Positions 1 to 12,544 of a DNA stretch of 64,000 nucleotides are shown here, in pieces. The DNA lies in contig CM075690.1 in NCBI GenBank assembly GCA_037954015.1, positions 51,790,415-51,854,414 of the forward strand, given 5' to 3'. The notes below the pieces were generated by a model. The model was given only the letters and a program-made list of their open reading frames with translations. It was not told the DNA's origin and ran no database searches. Within the stretch, counting starts at the first letter, position 1. Each line of letters begins with the position of its first letter. The stretch is from Psophocarpus tetragonolobus (lineage: Eukaryota > Streptophyta > Magnoliopsida > Fabales > Fabaceae). Made by a program: the position numbers and the translations under genes.

Positions 1-475
1 TCTTAATAAAAATTAAACTGTTTTTATAATGTGTACCACATGTTAACAATTATTGAAATATGATATTTTAGGTAATTTTTTATGTATTTATTATATGAGA
101 GAGTGAATACAGTTCAAAAGCATTAAATATGTTTTATAATATTATTTACTTCCAATTTTAATCTTATTTTTTCATTTCAATCCTCTTTTAATTTTTACTT
201 TATGATTATTTCAAGAAGAAAAGAATAGTTGAATATCCAAGCAAACTAAGAAAGATTTTTTTTATTTGATATCATTTCATGTCTTTTAAGTGGATTTTGT
301 ATGGATTTATCCATTTAAAATATAACAGTGCTTAGCACTATTGTATTTTTTAATTAATTGTTGAAGACTTTAAATTGAAACTAGTTTTATCTTTTTAGTA
401 CTATTTTATCCCTTTCATAGTATTTTATTTTATTTTTTATATGTAGTTGAAGTTACCCACAATATTATAAGAAAA
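1..475. other. AT-rich intergenic DNA
   Basis: No coding region, RNA gene or recognisable transposon is visible. The stretch is AT-rich with poly-A and poly-T runs. Confidence 0.5.
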
Positions 476-870
476 AAATAATAATATAAAAAAAATGAGA
501 AAAACATTATTACGACGTTATTACTAATATAACGTATACATTGTGTTGAGTTTATTCTTTTTGTAAAAATAATAATAATATTTACTCTCTCATATAAAAA
601 ATGAAAGTAATAATATAAAAAATGAGAAAGACAATGTTCTTAATATAAAAGATATGTTGTGCTAATTTTTTTTAAAAGTAATAATATTAACTTTATCACA
701 TAAAAAATGCAAGTAATAATATAAAAAAAATGAGGAAGACATTGTTATTAATATAATAAATATGTTGCGCTGAGTTTTTTTTTTAAGTAATAATATTTAC
801 TCTCTCACATAAAAAATAGAAGTAATAATATAAAAAAATATAGAAGTAATAATATGAAAAAGATGTAGAA
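476..870. repeat. AT-rich tandem repeat, about 110-bp unit, 3 to 3.5 copies
   Basis: Units begin near 476, 605 and 712, with a partial unit from 822. Each carries the series AGTAATAATATAAAAA, ATGAG(A/G)AAGAC, a TATGTTG(T/C)GCT core, and a TTTAC or TTAAC stretch before CACATAAAAAAT. The first unit is longer (about 127 bp) and the next two are about 107-110 bp. It is probably a local minisatellite or part of a decayed transposon. No coding potential was seen. Confidence 0.7.
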
Positions 871-2120
871 GTAAAAATTAAAAGACGATTAAAATGAAAA
901 AGACAAGGTTAAAATTAAAAATAAATTAGTTTTAGAAAATATATTTAATACTCTTTAACTATATTCACTCTCTTATAAATAAATATATAAAAAGTTACCT
1001 ACCAAAATAAAATTCCAATTATTGTTAACATGTGTCCTAGGCACACGTTAGAAAACGGTTAATTTAAATCTAATAACCTTAAATTAAAATTTCTTAATTA
1101 AATTAAAGATTTTTTTTTACGGTTGTTTTTATCAACTACCACTGTGAATTGACTGTAGTTATAAATTTGGTTGTGTTTCTCTTATTATGTGTTTGGTTGA
1201 GAGTAATTAATGTGTGTCGTACAGAATTGAATGAATGGATAAGGATTCAGACACTTCGTGTTGAGATTGAGAAACACAGAGAATAGAGTAGAGTGAATAG
1301 AAAAGAGTAGGAGGAAATGAAATAATGGTTGGTTTGGGTTTGGCTTTTATTTTTTATAAAAGAAGCAAAATACTGTTATTTTTCTTCGGATATCCTTGTC
1401 TGTAAAAGAAAAAAAAAAACAATTTTCCATTTCTTTTTATTATTAAGTTTTTTACTACATAAATATTATATCTATAAAATTTATATCATCTCCATTTAAT
1501 TAATTTTTTCAAAGTATAAAAAATTATAAAAAATAGACAAAAAGGGAAATGAAAAGGATGTATTTCCCTTTTAACCCTACTATCAAAATGAAAACTTAAT
1601 TTAAAATTTTGTTATAAAAAAATATTATACAAATTAATTCATTTAATTTAAATGACATTTTTTATGCCTGTTTAATATCAAAATGAATATCTAATTTAAA
1701 AATTTGGTAATATAAAATTATTATTAGAAGTAATTAATTTAAATCTAATAACCTTAAATTAAATTTTCCTAACCAAATTAACAATTTTTCTTAAGAAATC
1801 ATAATTAAATAAAACATTAATTGATGAATAAGAGTCAAAATGAATATCTAATTTTAAAATATGTTAATAAAAAATTCAAGGTAACTATGAATCCATCCCT
1901 CAAATTTAGTGTAATTATAAATGTACTATCTCTTTTTTTTTTAATTGCACAAACCTCTTTATTTTTACGTACTCATTAGAATTGTACCCCCCTTCTCAAA
2001 TGGTGTTAAATTCGTTAACATATTAGGTCACGTGCTATTATGCGATTTTTTTAATTAAATTTAAAAGATAAAATTATCCCTCTCACTTTTATAAAACAAA
2101 AGTTTTTCTATGTCTTCCCA
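871..2120. other. AT-rich intergenic DNA
   Basis: No gene was recognised. Two short stretches resemble each other around TTAAATCTAATAACCTTAAA (near 1061 and 1738), which suggests old repeats. Around 1885-2045 there is sequence of the type seen in short legume MITEs, but no pair of ends was found. Confidence 0.4.
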
Positions 2121-2166
2121 TTGGTTTTCTGTTATTTTGCTGAAGAAGGAAGACTTTTGATGCAAT

Positions 2167-2290
2167 CCTACCTATCAAGGCCCTCTCACTAGGGCAATGG
2201 CTAGGAGGATTGAAGAGGACTTGACCCGGAAAGACTCATCAAAACCCCAGCTCATGATGGAGATAGATATTTTAGGCCATAGTCCTTAGT
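2167..2290 (+). pseudogene. Ty3/gypsy polyprotein C-terminal tail (fragment)
   Basis: Plus-strand reading gives GPLTRAMARRIEED from about 2180. This is the short tail found at the extreme C-terminus of many plant Ty3/gypsy polyproteins, after the GPY/F module. It runs into a stop near 2287, directly before LTR-like sequence. The rest of pol is missing, so this is only the 3' edge of an element. Closely similar tails lie on the minus strand at about 3605-3730 and 62180-62280. The three belong to related elements. Confidence 0.75.
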
Positions 2291-2876
2291 TTTCCTCTTG
2301 TAAATATTAATTAGCTTTTAATTCCCTTTTAGGCCTTGTATTTTGGCCATTTATTTTAGTTTCTAGAGTTTAGGGTGTAATTAGCTTAGGAAGGGAGGTA
2401 AGGAGAGTAAAGGGCCTAATAACACAAAGGAGTGTGGATCTCTTTCCACACCCCCTTGATTAGGCCGTGACACTCCCTAGCTTAAGGCTAGGCACCACTT
2501 TTAGTGGGCCTAAGAGGGATTAGTGCTCCTAATACTAATTAGGCCCAAGTCCTACATTGCCTAGTTTTGAGTGTCTTGCTCCCTCTTTGGGCTATAAATA
2601 CTCCTAGTCTCTCTTGTACAAAGGACACTTGATTGAATGAAGTAAGACTCTTTTTGAGCAATTTATTCTTGAGTGTCATTGAGAATCCTCTCTCTTGAGG
2701 AATCTCTCTCTTAAAGCTTTTATCAAGGGACCTCTCCCTTGTGGCAAGCAACATAAAATTTTTTGACTCATCTTTCTCCTAGAAAGTGGCGTCAACCTTC
2801 TCCCATTTCTAAACTCTCCATCCTCCATTTTCTTAGAGGAAGGAACCTTGGTTGAAGAGATCAAGGGAGCGCATCA
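2291..2876 (+). mobile_element. Ty3/gypsy LTR (3' LTR of a truncated element)
   Basis: It follows directly after the pol tail at 2167-2290. A TATA box (CTATAAATA, near 2591) is followed by a transcribed-type leader, ACTTGATTGAATGAAGTAAG. The end AAGGGAGCGCATCA at 2876 matches the end of the minus-strand gypsy LTR at 61533 (AAGGGAGGCATGCATCA). Its 5' start was not fixed, because no clear TG terminus could be paired with a second copy. Confidence 0.65.
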
Positions 2877-2889
2877 ACTTTCATTAATT

Positions 2890-3315
2890 GAATGTGTGTA
2901 TATGGCATGTTAATCTCATTTATTTTTTAATTATTATGTTTATATTTCATGTGAACGTGATAATCATTTTTTTCTTTCAAGCTTCATCATAACCATGCGA
3001 CAATGGAGGTGAGACAGGTGTCGACCCTAAAGTTTGAAAAATATAGGAAGTACATGTGTAATAGCGTATAAAACTCAGGAGGTACATAGTGTAATATCAT
3101 ACATAAATTTATTATACATGTATCCCCTAAGTTCTGTACACTATTATACATGTATCTTCTATATTTTTCAAACTTTATAGCCAACGTCCCTCTCACTTCC
3201 ATTTTCGCACTGTTACGAAGCTTAAAAAACAATTCGTATCACATTTCCACAAAATACAAATGTAATAATGCAAAAATAAACTAGATTAACACACCATATT
3301 AACTCGACTAATACC
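2890..3315. mobile_element. Fold-back/MITE-like inverted repeat, arms about 190 bp
   Basis: The left arm (about 2890-3095) and right arm (about 3115-3315) are imperfect reverse complements. Paired blocks include AAGCTTC(A/G)T at 2979 with the GAAGCTT ending at 3223, and AAAGTTTGAAAAATATAG near 3030 with its complement at 3157-3176. The spacer is very short, so a transcript could fold into a long hairpin. It begins right after the gypsy LTR end. No target duplication was confirmed. Confidence 0.7.
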
Positions 3316-3587
3316 ACACGTCCAAGATAAGCATGGTTTGGGCATGTGCTTTGTCTCCTTCTCTCTTCTAATAAGCGCCACAGGGGAAGACAAGAGGGTA
3401 CCACATGTTGGTCATGCTTTGTGAATGCAGAAACAAGTCAATGGGTGTAACCATGAAACCACACATCCAAAATGGGTTTTTCTCATTTCTACACATACTC
3501 CACATACTAACTAATGACACGTTTTGTTCTAATGCTAAAAAGGTGGTTGATACATAGCCAAAAATATAAAGAAATACCAAAAATTAT

Positions 3588-3779
3588 TTATAAGGAAAAA
3601 GTCAAAGTGCATATGGTCTTCATTTCAAGTAAAAGTTTAGTTCTAGCATACTCTTTCCTAGCTATGTCTTCCTCTATCCTCCTAGCCATGACCCTAGTGA
3701 TAGGACCTTTGGTAGGAAGGATTGCATAAGAACGGAATAGAGGTTCATCTTTTGAAGAGTTCCTTTGCTTGTATAACAT
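3588..3779 (-). pseudogene. Ty3/gypsy polyprotein C-terminal tail, second fragment
   Basis: Minus-strand reading contains LPTKGPITRVMARRIEED, the same tail motif as the fragments near 2180 and 62230. It ends at a stop at 3588. No integrase or reverse transcriptase is recognisable upstream (3780-4000), so it is an isolated remnant or an element degraded beyond recognition. Confidence 0.7.
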
Positions 3780-3789
3780 GCCTACATGC

Positions 3790-6700
3790 TTTCTTTTTTA
3801 GTGATCGAGCTTCTTTGGTGTCGTTGGGGAAGATTTCTTTGATAAGGTAACTAGATATGGGGATTATCCAAGTATCTTATTCTTGTTTGTTAATAGGATC
3901 TAAAGACAGGGTGATATTAGGGTTTCTTGAATTTTTGTCTGGTAGTGCCCTAGTCTCTTGGTACTTGCTAACTTGGAGATAAGTCAACTTGGGTTCTAAT
4001 CTTTAGTGATATGATCGCTTTTTATTTTGTCAACTTGATCAATTAAGTTTTTAGCCACATGGTAATACTTGATCAACTAGTCATCATTCGTTTGGTATTC
4101 TCCTTTGACTTGCCTTGTGGTTAGTTATAAGTCACTTTTGCATTTTAGCTTTAACATTCCAATGTTGAGAGCGAGCTTGAGTACAGCAATGCATGCTTCA
4201 TGTTTGACTTCATTGGTGGAGGTCAAGAAGTCAAAACAGAGAGATTGCTCTATGTTGAGGCCTTTAGGTCCTTCTAGTAGGATGTTTGTTCCCTTCCTTT
4301 ACAATTGGATAACTCATCAATGAACAAGGTCCAAAATTATCCTGCGTATTTAGTTGGTGTTGGGGTGAGCATGGCGATGAAGTCAGATAAATACTGTATT
4401 TTCATGGGTCTTTTGGACTCGTACCTGAGTTTGTATTATGAGAGCTCAACGAACCAGACTATCATCCTACTTTCCAAATCATATTTTATTAAGACCTTTT
4501 GGATCAATAAACTGTCTTAATGACTATCTGGTTGTTCTAAAAATATGGACGGAGTCTTCAAGTTACCGTGACCAAGTCTAAGGCTAGCTTTTCAATGAAC
4601 TAGTACCTCTTTTCTGCTCATAACAATCACAAATAAAAATTACCTCACGAATCAACACAAAATTTAATTTGAAGATAGAAAACTACCTTATAATTAATTC
4701 TGATTAAATTTCATAAATGAACCAAACTTGTTTTTTCAAAGCCTTCTTGGATCTCTACTAAGTTGCTTCTTGATTTCTTTACTTCCTCTCCTCTTCTTCT
4801 TATCTCTTCTCTTCCTTTCTTTTGAACTTAAGAAACTCTGCTACCTTTACTTACACTCTTGATTTTGGTCGTTATTTTTTTTTATTTTAATTTTTTACAA
4901 GGTAGTGTGTAAAATTTATGTTGTTTGCCAGCTTTTATAGCCAATGTAGTGCCTTTCTTTTGGTTCAATTAAAAAATATTTTCCTGACTTTTACTAAGCT
5001 AATTTTACAATCCCATTTTATACCAAGCCCTTTGATTTTTATTTTTTATTGTTTTTATATTCTTTAAGTCACTCCACCTCTAATGATATATAGCCTAGAT
5101 TGAGACAATTTTGTTGGGCTTTCTCCCAATCTATCAAGCCCATTTTCATTAATTAGTTAGGCTTTTGTCAATTTATTTGTTAACTAGGCCTAAGCAGTAG
5201 GTTGGGTATTGCCCAAAAACCCTCACCAATTCAACTTTTGTTAATTTATTTGTTCTTGAACCGGACTAAATATCATTTTAGATAGAGCAGGTTATGGTTT
5301 AGGCAGGTTTGATTTAATTCAATTGGATTATATTGGTTTGGGCCATTTTTTTAAAAATTATTTATTCATATTTTTATAGCTCATTTGTTCTTTTAATTTT
5401 TGGTTCATTTCAATTTATTTTTTTGTATTATTTGATTTGGGCCAATTTTTTTTGTATTATCTTGCTTATTTTAAATTTAATTTTCGATCCAAGTTAATAA
5501 AATGAAAATATAGATTGGGAACATAAGTTAGTTAACAGTAATTAAATACAAATATTATTCATGAATCCACTATAAAATCAAAGTGTTAGTTTTACATGTC
5601 TAACCCAAATGTCCATATTGCACTAAATACAAACAGTACATTAACATAAAATATTTTATATAAGCTGCTTTATTGATGAAGTATCATTTTAAATAACATG
5701 GAATTGTCATGCACATCCTCAATAGTTTGTCAATAACCTGTTCATGAAATTTTAAAGTAGACAATTATTAAACTTATAAAAAAACTTGAGCAAGTGAAAA
5801 GATTATTAAAAACAATACCAATAAATAAATGTCGTACCAAATTTGTTTTGACCACAATCTTTCCTACTTTATCATCAATATATCCATGTTGAACTATAAT
5901 ATTAAAAATTCCAATAGAAGAGAAGACAACATAGCGATAAATCACTATAAGAGATTGAAATAAGATTAAAAATAACATCTAAAGTCACAAAACTTACTAT
6001 TACTACAATAATGTTAAGCATACATAAAGTGCAGACTCCTCATGAGTTTAATAACAATAATGTTATTTACTTGTTTTTTCTATCATAATAAGGCCTCTTT
6101 TCCCTTGATTTAGATTCCTAGAAAAATTTGCAATTCTGACAGAAACAAACATCTAAATTTTCAAAACAAAATTAAATACCTTGAAATATGGTAAACTAAG
6201 TTGTACTTGTATGTCATTTACCCAACAATTGTCCAACATTCTGCCTGCTTAACGTCACTAAATTGATCTACATAGTGGGAAGTCTCTAATGAAAAGGTTT
6301 CATTTGGCCACAGTACTCCCTATAAACTAGTTAAGATCCAAAGGCACTCGATCATGTAGCTGAAGTTATAGCAAATGTCAATCGTCCAACAGAAGTGTGC
6401 ACAATTTCTTCATGTTTATTTAGGCAAACAATTTGCATTGCCATCTATAACCTTCAAACAATCATTTATAACCTAGTTAATGAAGTAATCTACTTCTTTT
6501 AAGCAAAGATTGAAGAATAACTATCAAGACAAGTAATAACAATTAATTAAAAGAACAATTTTTAACAAAAACAAATAATAACAAGGTGAGAGATATACTT
6601 GTAATCACCAAGATTTTATTAGCTCCAGCACATTTATAGAAATTACAGTTCGCCTCAGATTTCATCTAGTTATCAACATAACATCAACAAAAGAAAAGCT

Positions 6701-7250
6701 AAAATAAAAAATAAACATAAAAACAAAAGGTTAAACTTTAATTTGAATAGCATATAAAAATTCTATAAAAAGAAGTTTAAGATTGATGCAAAGTGCCTTA
6801 ACCATGAGAACTCAAACAAAACTCTAATGATCCCAAATGGAACATGAAAATGAAAGTAATGAGACACAAGGTAACATAACAAAGAATAAATATAAGAACA
6901 TAAAGATAAGCAAAAAAGAGAACATGACACAAAACAGGATACAAGCATAATTAGTAATATCAAACACAAGTAATAGTTCTTAACATTATGCAATATTATT
7001 ATAATTATCATATGAATGCATAAATAAATACAAAACATGATACAAACATAATTAACAGTTTCTTACCATAAAAATTATACTACAATACCCCTATTGTGTG
7101 GATAAAAATACAAACTGATATATTTTTCGTGAATGCACCCCAAAATAAGCAAAAAGGTTTGACAATAGACTTGCAAAGAATAACATAACCATAAGTATTT
7201 AAAATCAAAATAAAACAAAAGAAAACATAAAACCAGCAAACAATTTACAG
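3790..7250. other. Intergenic DNA without a recognisable gene
   Basis: There are only short open frames and no domain I can name. Around 4730-4860 lies a CT-rich run. The region 5080-5460 has GGGCC/GGCCC-type islands in AT-rich DNA. Minus-strand frames around 5742-5978 and 6330-6460 look slightly more coding-like than background, but I could not match them to a family. They could be remnants of the hAT element downstream or of a captured gene. Confidence 0.4.
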
Positions 7251-7252
7251 TT

Positions 7253-8184
7253 CAACAAGTAGTCATCTGATGTGATTGACATGGTGTGATTCCAGCTTCA
7301 TCATCTAAAATACTAGATGTGGATGGTATAACTCTATCTCCTTCAAATTCCCTAGCCCTCTTTTGAAACTCCAGAACAAAAAAAGAAAATGATTAATTAA
7401 AATTAACAAAGAAAAATATAAAAAAATACAAATGATAATGGAAGGGAAATATTTGTTACCTTTTAAAATTTGTTCAAATTTCTCTTCAAATAAACTTAGT
7501 GCCTTAACCATCTGTGGGCTACGAAAGCTTCGATAATTATCCAAAACTCTCCCACGAGTACTGAAAACACTTTCTGATGCTACAGTGGACACAGGAGTAG
7601 TAAAAACATCTTTAGCCATGATAGAAAATATTAGAAAATGTGGTGAATTTTGTTTCCACCATACAAGATGTCAACTTTGTTGTTTGCATCAACACTAGCT
7701 TCATCAAAATATGTTTCGAGTTCATTTTTCTCATTTGTTAACCTTTTCTTTTCCAAATGTTCCTCAAAGGCATCTTTCAGCCATGTGATTAGCAATTTTG
7801 GTAGTAATAATTGTTTGGCCAACTGAATTAGCACCTGCTTGTGCAAGGGTCTAGATGTTCTCCAGTTGTAAAAACTGGAGAGTGTGCAGTTAAACAAATC
7901 CTAACCATTTATTATTTTTTATATGTTAAAATTATTAATAGTAAAATAAATTATAGGTTAAGATTTCATCTAATTTTCTAAAACTGGAAAGGATCCATCT
8001 CCTTTGTGCAACAACAAATTGATTTTCAACATTTTGTTGCTCATGTGTATCAAAATACCAATTGTACATCCTTGTTACATTTTCTTTCACAACATCTTAT
8101 TGCTTACGACAAAGCACTAGATTGTGTCCATATGTACAAGTCTTTGAAGAACCATGATATATAACTTAACTTATACCTTGGTCC
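7253..8184 (-). pseudogene. hAT transposase, C-terminal half (dimerisation domain), broken
   Basis: The minus strand from about 8179 reads PRYKLSYI, the conserved DPRYKL region of hAT (RICESLEEPER-type) transposases. It continues to NELETYFDEASVD at about 7730 and then MAKDVFTTPVSTVASESVFS at 7619-7560, the diagnostic hAT C-terminal dimerisation motif. A one-base deletion near 7660 shifts the frame between these two blocks. An intron-like gap (about 7375-7460) separates the last block from KRAREFEGDRVIPSTSS, which ends near 7253. This is the downstream half of the gene whose upstream half lies at 11015-12544. The two halves are separated by the LTR insertion at 8185-11009. It is non-functional because of the shifts and the interruption. 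Confidence 0.88.
8180..8184. repeat. Target-site duplication GGTCC (left copy)
   Basis: GGTCC at 8180-8184 is repeated at 11010-11014, flanking the LTR remnant. It falls inside the hAT gene at the DPRYKL codons, which independently confirms both insertion borders. Confidence 0.85.
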
Positions 8185-11009
8185 TATAACGACTCTCTTA
8201 CTTAACCTAAGTTATTTATAAAAGCATCATAAGATTTTCAGAATCAGCTTAGATACCACTAAATTGTAATAACTCAATTCTTTAACCAACATATTTATAA
8301 ATATGCGGAAGGTTTATCAAAGTGATTTAAAGAAATAGGAGAGGTTTTCAAAATTTGATATTACATAAAGAACTGTAGTCTTCTTATAACCAGTGAACAA
8401 CCTCGTTTTACAAAATACTTCAAATACATCATATATCAATTGTTACAACTATCCTAAATAGACCTAATTCAGAGCAGTGGACCTTTGACAATTTTAAACT
8501 AGTTGAACATCAATAGTAATTTAGTACAAACGTCATGCATTCAAAGGAAAACTTCTGAATTCTTCATTTCAATTTATTGGTCAAATCCATCATTTATTCG
8601 TACCTTGAACATATATGAAAAGAAAACACATAGAAGAAAACACACAAAAGAGTGAAATTTTTATAAACCATAAATGTTAATATTAATAAACTTAACAAAT
8701 AACGGGGGCCTAGGGTTTGACCTATAACTTAGTCTCACATAACTTATTATATAGACTCCATCTCACTCACCTTAATAACTAAACTCAATCCCATTAGACT
8801 CTATGTATGGATCCATAACCAATTCATGATAATTCACCCCAATAATCAAGGATCTATTTGGGAAGTGATTGATAGTTGTATATCTTTCCCTAATTGGTAC
8901 GATAATTTTCTCGAGAAATTGGGTCATCTGCTCACAATAAAGTTATGGTCATTTTCCAATTGGGCTACCTGTCCATCACAGTAATTTGGTTAACTATCAA
9001 TTGGGCCTTCTACCCCTCGTAATCATAGACAGACACTCTTTCAGCCCAAAAAAAATATACCCTACCAATTATGAGATATTGAGCATTTATGGAAAGTTTT
9101 AAATCTATGAATATCTCATCCAAGTACTAGCATGGACCACCCTAAATATTCACCTATCTGATGAACATCCTCAACCCAAGTGTCAACACTAATCATTCTG
9201 AATATTCATTTATTTAAAAAAATCTTAGGACCTCTTTGATCCTGCCTTTCATCTTGTAGTGTACCTAGTTGTGACTTCCCAAACACGGTACTCATGCACT
9301 TGCATGGTACCTCTACTGGAGAACCTAGGACCTTTTGCTAAGTTTGCCTCACAACCTCTCCACACATTCCCAAAGATTATCAATTCATCAATCACAGATC
9401 ACATAGCATTTATATTTCAATCACCATGCATAATATCATTTCCCAATAGAAGATCACAATAAACAAATTAACATCTTCAAATTTTCTATTTTAAAAACAA
9501 AATTTATGATAACAACGATTGCGATATTAGCTCATTCTTATTACTAAAAGACATATTTTCTAATTGGAAGATTAGGTTAAACTGTAACCACAGAATATAC
9601 TCAAATTGTCTTTCTATCATCTTGAAGAAACATTATATTTACAAATTTTCATAAAAATTCATTTGAGTATCTTAAAAGACATACTTTTATCAAGAATACC
9701 AATCATTTAACTAATTATCAGTTGAAAACATAGATGAAATTTTAAGAAGGTTATTAATCAATTCAGAGAATAATCAAACTCGCAGAAATCAAGTTTGCAT
9801 ATTCTTAGTAAAATGATAAGTTTTAAGACAAAACTTGAATAGATAGTATTAATTAATCCAAAATGTATCATGTAAAAATGGTAAAGAGTAATTTTATAGA
9901 AGGTTCACAAATTTAACTTTTGAAAACTTTGATTAAGAGAACAATTATTATAGAAAACCAATACGAAAGTATCAATAATCCATTTGCATTAAACGAAATA
10001 TCAAAAGCAGTGTTTAGGAATAATCAGTATAGGATCAAATTAACATAAGTAAAGAACCAGAAGCAGCAACTAGAGTAATAAACAGGGGACTAAAAATAGT
10101 ATCTGGAGAATAACAATAAAGACCAGAAGTAACATTTGGAAAAAGTTTAAACAAAGGACTAGAAAGAATATTTGGAAAAATAAACGAAGGACCAAAAGAT
10201 TTATCTAGAAAGAATAGTAAATACTAGAGTAGATTTTGGAAAGAATAATTAAATGACCAGAGTAAGTTTTGGAAAGAATAATCAACTAACTAGAAGAAGT
10301 ATTTGGAAGAAATAATGAAATGACCATAGTGAATTTATCAAATGACTAGAAGAAATATCTAGAAAAAATAATGAAATAACTAGAAGATTATCTGGAGAAA
10401 GCAATAAGTAATAATAGATTGAAAACAATAACACACATAAGTTTATAAAGACTAACACCATAAAGGTTTATAAATTCCACTCCCTTTACCTTGATAAGAG
10501 TTAGATAAAGGGTGGTGAAGAATCTTTGAACCTAATCTCCCTTGGAAGTTCTACCTCCTTCCTTCCTCTAAAAGATCTCTTTCTTCTTCACCAGAGTTTC
10601 CTCTCCTCTATTTCATCTCTCTATTTTTACTTTTTTTCTCCTTCCATTCTCACATTGGCTACCCGTATTTATAGGAAAGTTTAGGCATCATTCACCGGGC
10701 GAAATTCTTTTTGTTGAGCGAAGTAGTTGACACCACCATTCTCGCATCGCCAGACACCGTCTTGCTTTCGTTGGGTGAAAAATATATTTGCTGGGTGAAT
10801 TTCATCTCTTAAAAATTCATTTGTCTCTGCCAAGATTTCGCTGGGCGAAATGTTTTTCCCTAAGATATTTTCCAAAGAAAAGAAACTTAAATAAAATTTT
10901 AGTAGAATGCCTTATAAATTATCATCAATTTATTTTAATAATTTTTTACATATAGAACTACTTCTAACATATTATCTACTAACCTGATTATGGAAATAGG
11001 GGTGTTGCA
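8185..11009 (-). mobile_element. Near-solo Ty3/gypsy LTR with PBS and a 23-bp stub of the second LTR
   Basis: The insertion is flanked by GGTCC duplications. Read on the minus strand, the LTR starts TGCAACACCCC at 11009 and ends TTATTACA at 8265 (2745 bp). A primer-binding-like site, TGGTATCTAAGC (8247-8258), follows. After about 40 more bases comes a 23-bp block (8185-8207) that aligns base for base with the LTR end at 8265-8287 (GGTTAA....GAGT.GTTA.A). The structure is therefore 5' LTR, PBS, then the tip of the 3' LTR, with everything between deleted. A TATA box (CCTATAAATAC, minus, near 10670) sits in U3. The CGCTGGGCGAAA-like words at 10680-10870 are typical of a legume gypsy LTR family as I recall it. 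Confidence 0.85.
10080..10410. repeat. Degenerate 40 to 50-bp tandem repeats inside the LTR
   Basis: A phrase of the form GACTAGAA..AATATTTGGAAAAA..AATAA recurs about seven times between 10080 and 10410, with variable spacing. It lies in the transcribed part of the minus-strand LTR. Confidence 0.6.
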
Positions 11010-11014
11010 GGTCC

Positions 11015-12544
11015 AAGATCACACAATATATAACAACTGGTTAATATTTACATCACTACCCCAATATTTTTCATATTTCTTTCCTATTTCCAAAACCCCT
11101 TTCTTAAAATCAAGATTAGAGTCCTCACATTTAAAGATGAAATGTTGTGTGGATGGTTTACATTTAAAGATGTTGAAAACACCTTAGTAGCATCATAAAA
11201 TATTTTTAAAAATTTAGCAAAAGATCTTTTTTTTTCCAATTAGGAGAAAAATAAGGTTCAACCTCCCTAAAATGTTCAACATAAGTTAAATCCTCAAACT
11301 CAAGCTTTTCAAAGGCAGATTCATATTTTTCAGTTGCTTTTAACATTAAGTAAGTTGAGTTCCATCTAGTTGGAACATCAAGACAAACTAGCTTTTGAGA
11401 TCATATATTAGCAAATTCAATACATACTCTAAATTTAGCTAGTCTTTGAGGTGATGACGTTAAAAACCTCACAATATTTCATAGACTAACAATAGAATTA
11501 GATAACTCCTTCAACGCTTTACTAACTACAAGATTCAATATGTGTGCATAACATCACATATGGAGAAATTCTCCATCAAGAAACAGCCTATGGTTTTAAA
11601 CCTCTTCTTTAGCTGCCACATCTTTAAACATTGCATTGTCAAGGGTGATTGTACTTATATTCCTAAGGCTCCACTCCCTCAAGGCCTCCTCAATTTGTTT
11701 TCCTATGGTTTCCTCTTTATGGTTTGCCACTAATGAGAAACTTAGGATTTTTTTTTATAATTTTAATCATTGTTTATAAAGTAGGGATTAAGGAGTTAGA
11801 TAATTCAAATTTTGAATTGAGGACCAATATTACTAGTCAAGGCAACCCGATTACTGTTAAACTTAAAGAATGATTTCAGTCTTGCTTCTTCATTGAAATA
11901 TAGTGCAAAACAATCTCTTGCAATAGTAAATTAGGAAACAAGTAAAAATAAAGGTTGCAACTATCTTAAAAGATTCTTGAAACCCTAAATCTCAACTACC
12001 TTCAAAGGCATCTCATCTACAATGACAAATATAGCTAAAACATTCTGATAAGCCTCTACATTGAACCTAGTAAAGGTTGCCACTAAATTATAATTTTGAC
12101 CATTCTTTTGAAGGCCAAAAGGGAGAATTGATTGACTAACTAAATTACGTTGAAGCCTAATATATATGTCACATCTTTCAAGGTATTTGAGTATGTTAGA
12201 TCTCCCATATATCGTTTGGTCACAGAAATACCTACGATGATAGTATTTAAAAGTAGTTATAGGCTCTTGAATTTCAAGTAATATGACAAAGTGCTCCCAC
12301 ACATTTGATGTTCTGCACGAGCCATTAGCATTAAGCTTCCTTTGGTTTGATTTTGGAGGAAGAGAAGGTTTGAGATGGAGTACTGCACCTTTAATAGTAG
12401 GTGTTATAGGTGTTTGAGTGAGATTAGGAGTAATAATGTTCCCCACTCTTTCTACTATTGGTGTAGTATTAGTTAAGTTTGTATGGTGAAGCATTGCAAC
12501 TTCATTTTGTAGGTGTTGATGGTGCCTCTTGTGTAGGTGGAAGG
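11015..12544 (-). pseudogene. hAT transposase, N-terminal and central part, broken
   Basis: From 12544 downward, the minus strand carries a decayed BED zinc finger (SNVWEHFVILLE, then YYHRRYFCDQTIYGRSNIL, about 12305-12170) with several of the usual Cys/His ligands replaced. Next come blocks typical of hAT cores: RDCFALYFNEEARLKSFF (about 11915-11860), a CCAH-like region near 11540, CLDVPTRWNSTYLML-type residues near 11380, and KYEKYWG near 11070. Many stops and shifts separate the blocks. The 201-codon open frame 11985-12590 covers only the BED part. Its first codons come from the adjoining LTR fragment, not from the transposase. The gene continues at 8184 after the LTR remnant. Confidence 0.88.

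Noticed and set aside
6763..7038. 91-codon minus-strand hydrophobic frame
   Set aside because: Cys/Leu/Ile richness follows from AT-rich composition. No family recognised and no splice context.
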